Below are positions 1 to 8,762 of a stretch of DNA of 64,000 bases, one piece after another. A model generated the notes under the pieces. It was given only the letters and a program-made list of their open reading frames with translations. It had not been told where the DNA came from and made no database searches. The DNA is taken from contig NZ_CP115757.1 of the NCBI RefSeq assembly GCF_027912675.1, forward strand, positions 2,543,501-2,607,500, given 5' to 3'. The position numbers were made by a program, and so were the translations under genes. This stretch comes from Paracoccus sp. SCSIO 75233 (GTDB taxonomy: Bacteria > Pseudomonadota > Alphaproteobacteria > Rhodobacterales > Rhodobacteraceae). Position 1 is the stretch's first letter. Each line of letters opens with the position of its first letter.

Positions 1-1193
1 TTCTGGGCCGCGAACTGACACGGGGGGTCCGGCTGGACCATGCCGCAATGCGTGATGAAACCGCAGCGCTGTTAAAGCGGCTGGACAGCGCGATCAGCCC
101 CGATGCCCGCATCCGCGATCTGTCCGTCCCCGACCGCCAGATGGTCGAGATCGCCAAGGCCCTGTCCCGCAAGGCGCGCGTCCTGATTATGGACGAACCC
201 TCCGCCGCACTGACACATCGGGAGGTCGACGCGCTTTATGAGCAGGTGAACCGCCTGCGCAGCGAGGGCGTGGCGCTGATGTTTTGTTCGCACCGACTGG
301 ATGAGGTCACGCATCTGGCGGACCGGATTACCGTGCTGCGCGACGGCTCGGTCGTGCAGCAGGCTGTGCGCGGCGAGATGACCGAGGACGGCATGGCGAC
401 GGCAATGGTCGGTCGCGAATTGACCGATATTTTCCCGGCGAAGGACGCGACACCCGGCGAGCCGTTGCTTGAGGTCGAGGGGCTGAGCGTCAGCGGACTT
501 GTGCATGATGTTTCGCTGACGCTGCGCAAAGGGGAGGTGCTGGGCATCGCCGGGCTGGTCGGCGCGGGCCGGACAGAGTTGGCCGAGGCGATTGTCGGCT
601 TGCGTCCCGCGAGCGGAGAGATCCGCGTTCATGGCCAGCCGGTCGGCATCCGCAGCCCGCGCGACGCGATGGACGCGCGCATCGCCTATCTGACCGAGGA
701 TCGCAAGGAAGCCGGGCTGCTGCTGACCAAGGCCCTGCCGCAAAACCTGACGCTGGCGGCACTCGACAAATTCGGCTTCCGCATCGACCGCAAGCGCGAA
801 GCAGATGAAATGGCCCGCGCCCGCAAGGAATTCGATATCCGCGCCGCCTCCGACGAGATGGAGGCGGGCGCGCTGTCCGGCGGCAATCAACAAAAACTGC
901 TGCTCGCCAAGACCATGCTGACCGACCCCGAAATAGTCATCATCGACGAACCGACGCGCGGCATCGACATCGGCACCAAGCAGCAGATCTACAACTTCAT
1001 GCGCGAGCTGGCCCGCAGTGGCAAAGGCGTCATCGCGATCTCTTCGGAATTGCCCGAGGTGATCGGCCTCTCCGACCGCGTGCTGGTCATGCGACAGGGC
1101 CGCATTGCCGGAGAGGTCAGCGGCGCAGACATCACCGAGGAAAATATCGTCCGCCTCGCCATGGGGCTGGAACGGCAGGAGGAACCCGCTTGA
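1..1193 (+). CDS. Sugar ABC transporter ATP-binding protein (RbsA-like), 5' end outside window
   Basis: This is the ATPase of a ribose/monosaccharide-type ABC importer, which has two nucleotide-binding domains in one chain. The reading frame is open from the first bases of the window (LGRELTRG precedes the first Met at base 48), so the true start and the first Walker A lie upstream. What remains is the end of the first domain, with the degenerate signature LSVPDRQ and Walker B VLIMDEP, and then a full second domain with GLVGAGRTE in place of a canonical Walker A, signature LSGGNQQ and Walker B IVIIDEP. That asymmetry is normal for the RbsA/MglA family. The stop overlaps the TTG start of the permease, so the two are translationally coupled. 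The substrate cannot be read from the sequence. Confidence 0.93.
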   Translation, partial: LGRELTRGVRLDHAAMRDETAALLKRLDSAISPDARIRDLSVPDRQMVEIAKALSRKARVLIMDEPSAALTHREVDALYEQVNRLRSEGVALMFCSHRLDEVTHLADRITVLRDGSVVQQAVRGEMTEDGMATAMVGRELTDIFPAKDATPGEPLLEVEGLSVSGLVHDVSLTLRKGEVLGIAGLVGAGRTELAEAIVGLRPASGEIRVHGQPVGIRSPRDAMDARIAYLTEDRKEAGLLLTKALPQNLTLAALDKFGFRIDRKREADEMARARKEFDIRAASDEMEAGALSGGNQQKLLLAKTMLTDPEIVIIDEPTRGIDIGTKQQIYNFMRELARSGKGVIAISSELPEVIGLSDRVLVMRQGRIAGEVSGADITEENIVRLAMGLERQEEPA

Positions 1194-2155
1194 AACGTAT
1201 CGACCTGCATCTGCTCGGGCCGCTGATCGCGCTGATTGGGCTGTTCATCCTCGGCGCGCTGCTGAACCCTGCCTTTCTGGCACCGGCCAACCTGTCCAAC
1301 GTGCTGGCGCGGTCTGCCTTTATCGGGCTGATCGCGGTCGGCATGACCTTTGTGATCACACAGGGCGGGCTGGACCTGTCGGTCGGGTCGATGGCCGCTT
1401 TCCTTGCCGGGATCACCATCATGGCGATGAATGCGCTTGTCGGGGTCACGGGCGAGAACTGGGGCACGATCCTGCTGGGCATGGGCGTCGCACTCGCCGG
1501 GGGGGCGATGGCCGGATATGTGAACGGCGCGCTGATTACCAAGGCCCGAATAGAGGCGTTCATCGTCACGCTTGGCACAATGGGGATTTTCCGCAGCCTC
1601 GTGACCTGGCTGGCCGATGGCGGCACGCTGAGCCTCGATTCCGGACTGCGCAGCATCTACCGCCCGGTCTATTACGGCGGCATCGGCTGGATCACCTGGC
1701 CGATCATCACCTTCGCCATTGTCGCCGTTCTGGGCGAGTGGGTCATGCGCCACACCCGTTTTGGCCGCCATGTCGAGGCCATCGGCTCGAATGACCGCGT
1801 CGCACGCTATTCCGCCGTGGATGTGGCGCGGGTGCGGCTGCTGACCTATGTGCTGCTGGGCACGCTCGTCGGGCTGGCGACGATCCTTTATGTCCCGCGC
1901 CTCGGTTCCGCCTCCGGCTCGACCGGCGTGCTGTGGGAACTGGAGGCGATTGCCGCCGTCATCATCGGCGGCACCGCGCTGAAAGGCGGGCGGGGCCGGG
2001 TCTGGGGCACAGTCGTGGGCGTGCTGATCCTGTCGATGATCGACAACATCCTTAACCTGACGGATCTGGTCAGCCCCTATCTCAACGGGGCGATTCAGGG
2101 CGTCATCATCGTTCTTGCTGTCGTGCTGCAGCGGGAAAAACGCGCCGCAGAGTAA
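1190..2155 (+). CDS. Sugar ABC transporter permease (RbsC-like)
   Basis: This 321-residue integral membrane protein is the permease of the ribose-type importer and would work as a homodimer with the ATPase upstream. It is almost entirely hydrophobic helices. It carries the family-typical stretch GMTFVITQGGLDLSVGS near residue 55 and the cytoplasmic EAIGSNDRVARYSAVDV-type loop near residue 200. The start is TTG, overlapping the preceding TGA by four bases; an AGGAGG-like sequence (GGCAGGAGG) sits upstream. The length is normal for the family. The sugar is unknown; pentoses or similar monosaccharides are the usual cargo. Confidence 0.92.
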   Translation: MKRIDLHLLGPLIALIGLFILGALLNPAFLAPANLSNVLARSAFIGLIAVGMTFVITQGGLDLSVGSMAAFLAGITIMAMNALVGVTGENWGTILLGMGVALAGGAMAGYVNGALITKARIEAFIVTLGTMGIFRSLVTWLADGGTLSLDSGLRSIYRPVYYGGIGWITWPIITFAIVAVLGEWVMRHTRFGRHVEAIGSNDRVARYSAVDVARVRLLTYVLLGTLVGLATILYVPRLGSASGSTGVLWELEAIAAVIIGGTALKGGRGRVWGTVVGVLILSMIDNILNLTDLVSPYLNGAIQGVIIVLAVVLQREKRAAE

Positions 2156-2178
2156 GCGGCCAACTGGGAGGACTTGGA

Positions 2179-3138
2179 ATGAAACGTCGCAATCTGCTGA
2201 AGCTGCCAATGGCCGCTGCCGCGCTGTCCCTGATCGCGTCGGGCGCGTTGGCGCAGGATGAAACGACCGTGATCGGGGTGTCGATCCCGTCGGCCACGCA
2301 TGGGTTCATGGGCGGGCTGAACTGGCACGCACAGGACACGATTGACCGGCTTGAGGCCACTTACGATAACCTTGATTTCGTGCTGTCCACGGCGGGCGAT
2401 CCGGGCAAGCAGGTGTCGGATATCGAGGATATGCTGGCCACGCGCAATATCGACGCGCTCGTCGTGCTGCCCTTTGAGTCCGAACCGCTGACCGATCCGG
2501 TGAAGATGGTCAAGGAAGAGGGCAAATTCGTCACCGTCGTTGACCGTGGGCTGGCGGAAGACGGGATTGAGGACCTGTATGTCGCGGGCGACAATACCGC
2601 ATTTGGTCGCGTCGCAGGTGAGTATTTCCGCGACAATCTGGATGCGGGCGCAAAGATCGTCGTGCTGCGCGGCATCCCGACCACGCTGGATAACGAGCGT
2701 GTCGATGCGTTTCAGGCCGCACTTGAGGGCTCCGACAAGGAGATACTCGACATGCAGCACGGCAATTGGAACCGCGACGACGCATTCAACGTGATGCAGG
2801 ATTATCTGGCGAAGTACCCCGAGATCGACGCGGTCTGGGCCGCCGATGACGACATGGCCATCGGCGTGCTGGAAGCCATCGCACAGGCAGGCCGCGAGGA
2901 CGAAATGGTCGTGGTCGGCGGGGCCGGTATGAAAGAGATCGTCAGCCGCATCATGGAAAGCGACCCGCAACTGCCGGTGAACGTGACCTATCCCCCGGCG
3001 CTGATCTCCTCCGCCATCGAGATGACAGCGCTGAATTTCGTGTCAAACGCGCCGATGACTGGTCGTTATATCATCAGCAGCCAGCTTATCACGCCGGAGA
3101 ACGCCGAGCAGTACTACTTCCCCGACAGCCCGTTCTGA
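2179..3138 (+). CDS. Sugar ABC transporter periplasmic substrate-binding protein (RbsB-like)
   Basis: This 319-residue periplasmic binding protein (Peripla_BP_4 type) captures the sugar for the importer encoded just upstream. An N-terminal Sec signal peptide (twin Arg and Lys, hydrophobic core, cleavage after ASGALAQ near residue 26) precedes the two-lobed domain. The segment VVLPFESEPLTDPV near residue 95 and the DDDMAIGVLEA region near residue 222 are typical of ribose/galactose binders. A good Shine-Dalgarno (GGGAGGA) lies upstream of the ATG. The binding protein comes last in this operon and a hairpin follows it, which suggests the transcription unit ends there. Confidence 0.92.
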   Translation: MKRRNLLKLPMAAAALSLIASGALAQDETTVIGVSIPSATHGFMGGLNWHAQDTIDRLEATYDNLDFVLSTAGDPGKQVSDIEDMLATRNIDALVVLPFESEPLTDPVKMVKEEGKFVTVVDRGLAEDGIEDLYVAGDNTAFGRVAGEYFRDNLDAGAKIVVLRGIPTTLDNERVDAFQAALEGSDKEILDMQHGNWNRDDAFNVMQDYLAKYPEIDAVWAADDDMAIGVLEAIAQAGREDEMVVVGGAGMKEIVSRIMESDPQLPVNVTYPPALISSAIEMTALNFVSNAPMTGRYIISSQLITPENAEQYYFPDSPF

Positions 3139-3155
3139 TCGGCAGTGAAGCATTT

Positions 3156-3187
3156 CCGGCAGGCTGGATATCGGCCTGCCGGTTTCC
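3156..3187 (+). terminator. Probable bidirectional terminator hairpin
   Basis: A 9-bp perfect stem (CCGGCAGGC paired with GCCTGCCGG, loop of 9 nt) is followed by a short TTT. It lies between the 3' ends of the sugar transporter operon and the convergent O-antigen ligase-like gene. The T tract is weak, so termination may be partial. It would serve both strands. Confidence 0.55.
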
Positions 3188-3210
3188 AGCATGGTCCCCG
3201 ATGACAGGGA

Positions 3211-4467
3211 CTAGTTCACGTCGCCTGAACCAGCTTCCGCCTCCGGCGACAGGCTTGCGGCAAGCGCGAGGAACCAAGGCACGACCCAGAACCGCGCATA
3301 GACATGCGGCAGCCCGTTCTGCACCAGCGCAAACATGATGATCGTGGTGAAGGTCAATGCGCCATACATTCGGGTTTCCCGCGAGAACCAGACCGGCCAG
3401 GCAACCAGAATGCCCGACAGCATCAGCCCGAAATGCCCAAGCAGGCTGACGAAGCCGCCTTCCGCGAATAAAAGCAGATAAGTGCTGTGGACCGGTGCCT
3501 CATGCGCGCTGATCGTCCGATACTGGTCCGCGCCAAGGCCGAGGAACAGGGTATGCTTGGTTATCCCAAGCGCCTCGCGGATCAGAAACAACCGGTCCGA
3601 GAATGTGCCTGCCTGCCCAAGATCCCCGGATTCAAGCGCGCCAAAGACCCGCTTCATGAATATCTCGGGCAGAAAGAACTCGCCCCAATTATAGAGGATC
3701 ATCAAAAACCCGGCACCGCCGACGATGACCCCCGCGATAAGGCGAAGATCCCGGCTGAACAGCGCCAGCGACACAAAGCCAAGCCCGGTGAGAAAGAACC
3801 CGGTATTCGAGCCGGTGAGCAAGAGGCCCCAGCCCAGCGGCGCAAGGAAGGCTAGGAACAGAACGAACCTGATCTCGCGCGTCAGAAACAGCCAGAAGTT
3901 GAACATGATGGCCACAGCGGTAAGCGTGGCAGCACCGTTTTCCCGCTCGACAAGGGATGCCAGTCGACCGTTCGGGGTCACGAAGCGGAAATCATCCGGC
4001 GTGAACTCCACGACATATGCGCCGTGTATCATCACCACGACCATAGACAGAACGTAGATCTTCAGCAGCAGCATCACCTCTGCACGCTCACGCCGCAGAA
4101 AAAGGGCGGGCATGATCAGAAGGGAGAAGCAATATTGAACCGTGACCGTGATCCCGGACACGATATCGCCATTGAAGGCAGAGCCAATCAGCAGCCCGAA
4201 GGCGAGCAGAAAGACGCTCAGATACCAGCAGGTCGCCGCGCGCCCGAACGGATGCAGCGGTAAACGCCCCTGAACAAACATCACCAGCAGCGTCGCGACC
4301 GCAAAAACGTCGCTGAGCGTCACATAGACGAAATCGGGGCGCAGATAATTGATCGGGGACAGAAACACGGTGACAACCGCGAGAAACAGATCCGCGCGCC
4401 ATGTGATTTTACCCGCCCCGGCGGGCAGGGCAGGTATTTCTTCGGCCAGAATATCCGCCTGGCTCAT
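3211..4467 (-). CDS. O-antigen ligase / polysaccharide polymerase family membrane protein
   Basis: This 418-residue polytopic membrane protein has about ten hydrophobic segments. Near residues 310-345 it has the large periplasmic loop and Wzy_C-like signature: LGLGADQYR, then HSTYLLLFAEGG. Members of this family either polymerise repeat units on undecaprenyl diphosphate (Wzy) or ligate finished polymer onto a carrier (WaaL-like), and sequence alone does not separate the two. It is the leftmost gene of the polysaccharide locus, transcribed toward the unrelated sugar transporter and divergently from a glycosyltransferase. As the only polymerase/ligase candidate in the window, it probably acts on the repeat unit built by the neighbouring genes. 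Confidence 0.82.
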   Translation of the reverse strand: MSQADILAEEIPALPAGAGKITWRADLFLAVVTVFLSPINYLRPDFVYVTLSDVFAVATLLVMFVQGRLPLHPFGRAATCWYLSVFLLAFGLLIGSAFNGDIVSGITVTVQYCFSLLIMPALFLRRERAEVMLLLKIYVLSMVVVMIHGAYVVEFTPDDFRFVTPNGRLASLVERENGAATLTAVAIMFNFWLFLTREIRFVLFLAFLAPLGWGLLLTGSNTGFFLTGLGFVSLALFSRDLRLIAGVIVGGAGFLMILYNWGEFFLPEIFMKRVFGALESGDLGQAGTFSDRLFLIREALGITKHTLFLGLGADQYRTISAHEAPVHSTYLLLFAEGGFVSLLGHFGLMLSGILVAWPVWFSRETRMYGALTFTTIIMFALVQNGLPHVYARFWVVPWFLALAASLSPEAEAGSGDVN

Positions 4468-4630
4468 TCGCCTGTTCCGATCCTTAAACCACGCTCGAAA
4501 TTATGCGTCCTGATCGCGACGCCGACAAGTTCTTTGCTGGTCGCACAAGTCGTGTTAACCCAGCCTGAAGCCTTCCTTTGATATATGTGACGAATACACC
4601 GATCCATATCACCAAGCTGGGAATCCTGGA

Positions 4631-5806
4631 ATGAAGCCGGTTAAAATTCTGTTCCCTTTCGCGGGCGATACGGGGATCGGGGGCAGCCATGTCTCAGCAC
4701 TCGGTCTTATTTCGGGCCTTGACCGGGACAGATATGACTGCCGGATATTGCTGCACAAACAGGCCGGTGAGATCGGTGACTATGCGCGAGATCTGGGGCT
4801 GTCGATCGAGGTCGCCGAAGACCTGCCGCTCATGCGGACGCGGGAAAAGTCGCGGGAAGGAGATGTTGGTGTTTCAGCCTATCTGACCTTGGCGATCCGC
4901 AAAATGATGCGCGAAATCCGTCGTATCGATCCGCAGATCGTTCACACCAATGAGGGGCGTATCCATACGAACTGGGCGCTTCCGACGCGGTTATCGGGAC
5001 GAAGGCATGTCTGGCATCATCGGCAGGACCCGCGTGCATTCGGTGTCAACAAGATCGCGCCGCTGCTGGCGGACAAGATTGTCAGTGTATCGGCGTTTTC
5101 CCGTCCCGCGAAACCGATCCGGCCTGTCGACGGGAAGTTTATTGTCGTGCGGAGCCCGTTCGATTTCAAAGCCGACATCCCGGACAAATCTGCCTGCAGA
5201 GATAAAATCATCGCGGAACTCGGTCTCCCGGCAAACGCGATTTTACTCGGCTGGTTCGGAGTGCTTATCGAGCGCAAAAAGCCAGTGCGTTTCGTGGAAG
5301 TCGTCGCGGAAGTTCAAAGGTCATTCCCCGACCGGCAGGTACACGGGCTGCTTTTCGGCGGAACCGACGATACGGATCACAGCCTTCCCGATGATTGCAG
5401 ATCGCGGGCAGACACGCTTGGCATTTCCGACCACGTTCACCTGATGGGCTTCCGCCAGCCACTCGCTGATTATATGGCGGGCGTCGATCTGAGCATTGTT
5501 ACGGCCTTGAGCGAACCGTTTGGGCGCACGCTGATCGAGTCGATGCATTTTGGGACACCCGTCATAGCAACCCATCACGGCGGCAATCCGGAGGCGATTA
5601 CGGATGGTGTGAACGGTTTCCTTGTGCCGGCCGAACAACCGTCAGCCTTTGTGACGCCCGTACGCGAGCTTTTGACAAATTCAGCCCTATATGATCGCAT
5701 CGTCGAAGCGGCACGTTCAGACCTGACGGAGAAATATGGTCGTGATACACATATCCGCAAAATATCCGAGGTCTATGATCAGCTTATTTCGCCGTCACCT
5801 TCATGA
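4631..5806 (+). CDS. Glycosyltransferase, family 4 (GT-B fold)
   Basis: This 391-residue retaining glycosyltransferase should add one sugar of the polysaccharide repeat unit in the cytoplasm. The N-terminal Rossmann domain begins with VKILFPFAGDTGIGGSHVS, a glycine-rich acceptor loop. The C-terminal half has the donor-binding signature SEPFGRTLIESMHFGTPVIA near residues 298-317, with the E-x7-E spacing typical of GT4. It is divergent from the polymerase-like gene. Its last 28 bases overlap the 3' end of the LuxR-type reading frame on the opposite strand. Donor and acceptor cannot be assigned. Confidence 0.88.
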   Translation: MKPVKILFPFAGDTGIGGSHVSALGLISGLDRDRYDCRILLHKQAGEIGDYARDLGLSIEVAEDLPLMRTREKSREGDVGVSAYLTLAIRKMMREIRRIDPQIVHTNEGRIHTNWALPTRLSGRRHVWHHRQDPRAFGVNKIAPLLADKIVSVSAFSRPAKPIRPVDGKFIVVRSPFDFKADIPDKSACRDKIIAELGLPANAILLGWFGVLIERKKPVRFVEVVAEVQRSFPDRQVHGLLFGGTDDTDHSLPDDCRSRADTLGISDHVHLMGFRQPLADYMAGVDLSIVTALSEPFGRTLIESMHFGTPVIATHHGGNPEAITDGVNGFLVPAEQPSAFVTPVRELLTNSALYDRIVEAARSDLTEKYGRDTHIRKISEVYDQLISPSPS

Positions 5807-6252
5807 GCCGTTCGCGGGTCCAGCACGTCCTCATGCTCAGCCAGATGAACAGCCCGCAACATATTAATCAGATCCGACTGCCGAGAATATCCGCATTTCT
5901 GATAGATATTGCGCAGATGATAATTCACCGTCGGCTTAGCGATGCCCATTGCGGAACCGATCTCATCCGGGCGCAGCCCTTCGGCAAGCAGCGCTGCAAG
6001 CTTGGCCTCGGCCGGCGTTAGTCCAATGGCGTCCGCCACCAATTCCGCACCCAGCAGACCGGCATGGGCCGAAGGGAAAATCAACGCGGCAAAAACCGGC
6101 TCCAGATTATCCTCCGGGGTCACCGCTATCGTCGCGACAAACAGATGCTGCCCGGTACGACTGGCCGGGATCATCCTGAACTCCAGGATCGGGAGGCCCG
6201 GGACCGGCTTTCGTGTGCCATTCCGGGCAAGAGTGGCAGCGTGACGCATCAC
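5779..6252 (-). CDS. LuxR-type DNA-binding C-terminal part of an interrupted response regulator
   Basis: The 157 codons from the GTG include a conserved LuxR/GerE helix-turn-helix near residues 75-135 (LTPAEAKLAALLAEGL, then GIAKPTVNYHLRNIYQKCG). The first 70 residues look like the second half of a PAS-like domain. This frame starts directly after the TGA that ends the REC protein, in the same frame, and no convincing Shine-Dalgarno precedes the GTG. It therefore reads as the second half of one gene of about 352 codons with the preceding feature. It could still be made by reinitiation, because TGA-GTG-ATG are contiguous. Expected targets are polysaccharide genes, by location only. Confidence 0.7.
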   Translation of the reverse strand: MMRHAATLARNGTRKPVPGLPILEFRMIPASRTGQHLFVATIAVTPEDNLEPVFAALIFPSAHAGLLGAELVADAIGLTPAEAKLAALLAEGLRPDEIGSAMGIAKPTVNYHLRNIYQKCGYSRQSDLINMLRAVHLAEHEDVLDPRTAHEGDGEIS

Positions 6253-6837
6253 TCAGCTTCGGATTTTGCTGGTGTTACCCCGAGATAGCGAATGCGCGGC
6301 CCGATTATGGAAGATCGAATTGCCATGCGTATCGAAGAAGATCACACCGAACGATAGCCTGTCGAACAAAGCGTAGGCCGCACGAAGCCTAGGGCCGCCG
6401 GCCTCCATGCTGACCGATCCGATGATGGTCCGGCGCACCCGCGTCGTCATCCGGAGCTGAGCCGCAAGCGAAGCGATCAGCAGATCGCCGTCGACAGGCT
6501 TCACAAAATAATCGTCGGCACCCGCCATCTTGCCCGCGACGATATCGCTTTTGTCGCCAAATTCGGAAAGCAGGATGATCGGCATCGCAAAGAGATCATC
6601 ACGTTCACGGCGGATTCTGTTCAGAAGCGCCATACCCTCCTGCCCGGGCAAGGCCAGGTCACAAAGCATCGCATCTGGAAAATCAGCCTCAAGCTGTTCA
6701 AGCGCGCTTTCGGAATCTGCCGCGAAGCAAACCTCGTATTGGTTGCGGCGCAAAACCCCGCCCAGATGTGCGCAGAGTGTTTGATCCCCTGTGCACAACA
6801 TGACGCGTTGTGTCGTCGGTTCTTCCCGGTTCAGCAT
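6253..6837 (-). CDS. Response regulator receiver domain with truncated PAS-like segment
   Basis: This encodes a CheY-like REC domain: the phospho-acceptor Asp in AMLCDLALPG, the conserved Lys in DYFVKPVDG and the Ser in ILLSEFG. It is followed by the start of a PAS-like domain (FDRLSFGVIFFDTHGN) that stops abruptly at TGA. The usual paired acidic residues near the N terminus are reduced to one Asp (CTGDQTL). The ATG at 6837 is preferred; a TTG at 6870 gives a longer form but is less likely. The next codon after the TGA continues in frame into a LuxR DNA-binding domain, so this is probably the front half of a single regulator. It follows the aminotransferase gene by about 60 bases on the same strand. 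Confidence 0.75.
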   Translation of the reverse strand: MLNREEPTTQRVMLCTGDQTLCAHLGGVLRRNQYEVCFAADSESALEQLEADFPDAMLCDLALPGQEGMALLNRIRRERDDLFAMPIILLSEFGDKSDIVAGKMAGADDYFVKPVDGDLLIASLAAQLRMTTRVRRTIIGSVSMEAGGPRLRAAYALFDRLSFGVIFFDTHGNSIFHNRAAHSLSRGNTSKIRS

Positions 6838-6897
6838 GCACCACTTTCTTTGGATGCCCCTCGTCGCCAAAACCTGTATTTTTAAGGCATATTTATA

Positions 6898-8076
6898 CTA
6901 TTTGCTGGCGTCCAACAAGATTTTCAGGACGATAGAGTTAACGCGATCCAGTTCCCGCTCACTCCAGGTTGGGTCGACCAGAAATGCCAGGCTCGTCTCA
7001 GCGAGCGCCTGCGCAACCGGAAGCGGGGCCGCGGGATGATGTTCGGGAGCGGCAAAAATCTTCTCTCGGTAGATTTCCGAACAGCTGCCGGAAAACAGCG
7101 TAACGCCCCGCTCTGACGCCGCAGCCAGAATACGATCGCGATCCCATCCCGGTTTGAGCCTGTCGGGCCGGACAAAGGCATAAAACCTGTACCAAGCATG
7201 CGTCACGTCGAACGGCGGCATCGGAATGCGCAACGCAGGCGACACGCTCAGGGCATCGGCCAATCGCTTCGCATTCGCGGCCCTTATCTCCCGCCATTCC
7301 GGAAGGCGCTTCAGCTGAATGCGGCCAATCGCGGCAGATATGCCGGTCATGCGTAAATTCGTGCCGGGTTGGTTGGCGTGCAGCCAGCGAAAACCGGGTT
7401 GCGGATTCGGCGCAAAGACAAGCGCACGATCCTTGCCGTGATCTTTATAGCTCCAGATCCGATCATAGAGCTTCTCATCATTCGTCACGATCATGCCGCC
7501 CTCACCCCCGGTCGACATGATCTTGTCCTGACAAAATGAATATGATCCCACATCCCCGAAACTACCGACCACCCGGTCCCCGAACTTTGCGCCGTGGGCT
7601 TGTGCGCAATCCTCCACAACCCATAGATCACGCTGCCGGGCAAATGCCATGATCCCGTCCATATCGCAGGGCCATCCCGCAAGATGCACCGGGATGATGC
7701 CCCTTGTCCTATCCGTTGTAACGGCTTCGATGGTCTCAGCTGTAATGTTCTGACTGTCGGGGTCGATATCGGCGAATACCGGGCGTCCGCCCGCCAGCAG
7801 GACGCAACTCGCGGAGGCCACAAAACTGCGCGGGCTGACGATGACCTCGTCACCCGGTTTAAGCTCAAGCGCCCGCAGTGCTGCATCGAGCGTCACAGAG
7901 CCGTTCGCCATCGCGATGCCGAATTCGGTGCCGCAGTAGGCTGCGAACTCGGATTCGAAGGCACGCACATCCGGACCTGTCCACGCATTAACCTTGCCGG
8001 AACGCAGCAGATCGCTGACCGCCGCGACCTGATCCTCGTCGAATACCGGCCAGATCTGCCGTCGTTCCATGATCAC
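6898..8076 (-). CDS. DegT/DnrJ/EryC1/StrS family sugar aminotransferase
   Basis: This 392-residue PLP enzyme is expected to transaminate a 4-keto-6-deoxy nucleotide sugar to the 4-amino sugar. The PLP lysine is K185 in SFCQDKIMSTGGEGG and the cofactor-ring aspartate is D156 in VVEDCAQAHGA; both are typical of the family. The GTG start overlaps the stop of the PIG-L gene by four bases; an ATG two codons later is an alternative. A FlaA1-like 4,6-dehydratase elsewhere in the locus would supply its keto-sugar, and the neighbouring formyltransferase could use its product. Confidence 0.9.
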   Translation of the reverse strand: MIMERRQIWPVFDEDQVAAVSDLLRSGKVNAWTGPDVRAFESEFAAYCGTEFGIAMANGSVTLDAALRALELKPGDEVIVSPRSFVASASCVLLAGGRPVFADIDPDSQNITAETIEAVTTDRTRGIIPVHLAGWPCDMDGIMAFARQRDLWVVEDCAQAHGAKFGDRVVGSFGDVGSYSFCQDKIMSTGGEGGMIVTNDEKLYDRIWSYKDHGKDRALVFAPNPQPGFRWLHANQPGTNLRMTGISAAIGRIQLKRLPEWREIRAANAKRLADALSVSPALRIPMPPFDVTHAWYRFYAFVRPDRLKPGWDRDRILAAASERGVTLFSGSCSEIYREKIFAAPEHHPAAPLPVAQALAETSLAFLVDPTWSERELDRVNSIVLKILLDASK

Positions 8077-8762
8077 TCCACCATTCTGACGGCGACGAAG
8101 GCTTCTGCCGCATGACGATGCACCGTCGCGCCGCGCAGCGTGGCAAGCGCCGTCAGCGCATCAACGGAGCGTTCATGCGGCGCATCCTTTTGCTGGCTCG
8201 TAAACTTGGCAAATGCATCGAGCTTGCGTTGCAGCGTCTGCGATATGTCGACAAAAACCTGCGGCACAAAGGCGGGCGTCAGATAGGGTGCGTTCCAGTT
8301 CGTTTCAGACAGGGTTTCATAAGCAAAAATCCGTCGCGGATAATGATGCTGATGGGGTCGCGAGGCTACGAGCACTGAGAGGAAGCTGAGCTGGTGGTCC
8401 AGATGAATATCGCCGGGATGCGGGGCGAAAATCGTCCGGGGATTGATGCTTTGCACCACGCTGAAGATCGCCTCGTTCAGATCGGTATGAGCATAGCCGT
8501 CGAGTTCCGCCGCAGGGCAATCCAGATAGTGGGTGTCGGCCACGCCAAGCACCTCATGCGCCGCTGATGCCTCTGCGCGGACCTTGGCAACCTGCGCAGC
8601 CGGGAAACGGGGGGTTTTGCCGGTCGTCACAATGGCAACATGGACCCGAACGCCCGCATCCGCGAGCCGGGCAATGGTTCCGCCAACCCCCAGCACCTCA
8701 TCGTCGGGATGTGGCGCGATTACCAATACCGGCTCTTCATGACAAAGATCATCTAGCATCAT
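8073..8762 (-). CDS. PIG-L family deacetylase (LmbE-like)
   Basis: This 229-residue zinc-dependent N-deacetylase belongs to the LmbE/PIG-L/MshB superfamily. The metal-binding motif PHPDDE is at residues 17-22 and the second histidine cluster is HPGDIHLDH near residue 125. The ATG ATG start overlaps the TGA of the formyltransferase gene, and its own stop overlaps the aminotransferase start. The operon makes a nucleotide- or lipid-linked amino sugar, so the likely substrate is an N-acetyl sugar intermediate. The exact acyl group removed is not evident. Confidence 0.87.
   Translation of the reverse strand: MMLDDLCHEEPVLVIAPHPDDEVLGVGGTIARLADAGVRVHVAIVTTGKTPRFPAAQVAKVRAEASAAHEVLGVADTHYLDCPAAELDGYAHTDLNEAIFSVVQSINPRTIFAPHPGDIHLDHQLSFLSVLVASRPHQHHYPRRIFAYETLSETNWNAPYLTPAFVPQVFVDISQTLQRKLDAFAKFTSQQKDAPHERSVDALTALATLRGATVHRHAAEAFVAVRMVE

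Noticed and set aside
989..2209. Long open frame on the minus strand opposite the sugar ABC genes
   Set aside because: It is antisense to well-supported ATPase and permease genes, lacks any family motif and is a common by-product of high GC content.
1..3138. Sugar ABC transporter as the apiose importer for the apionate genes
   Set aside because: It is separated from them by more than 20 kb of polysaccharide genes, and nothing in the sequence links them.
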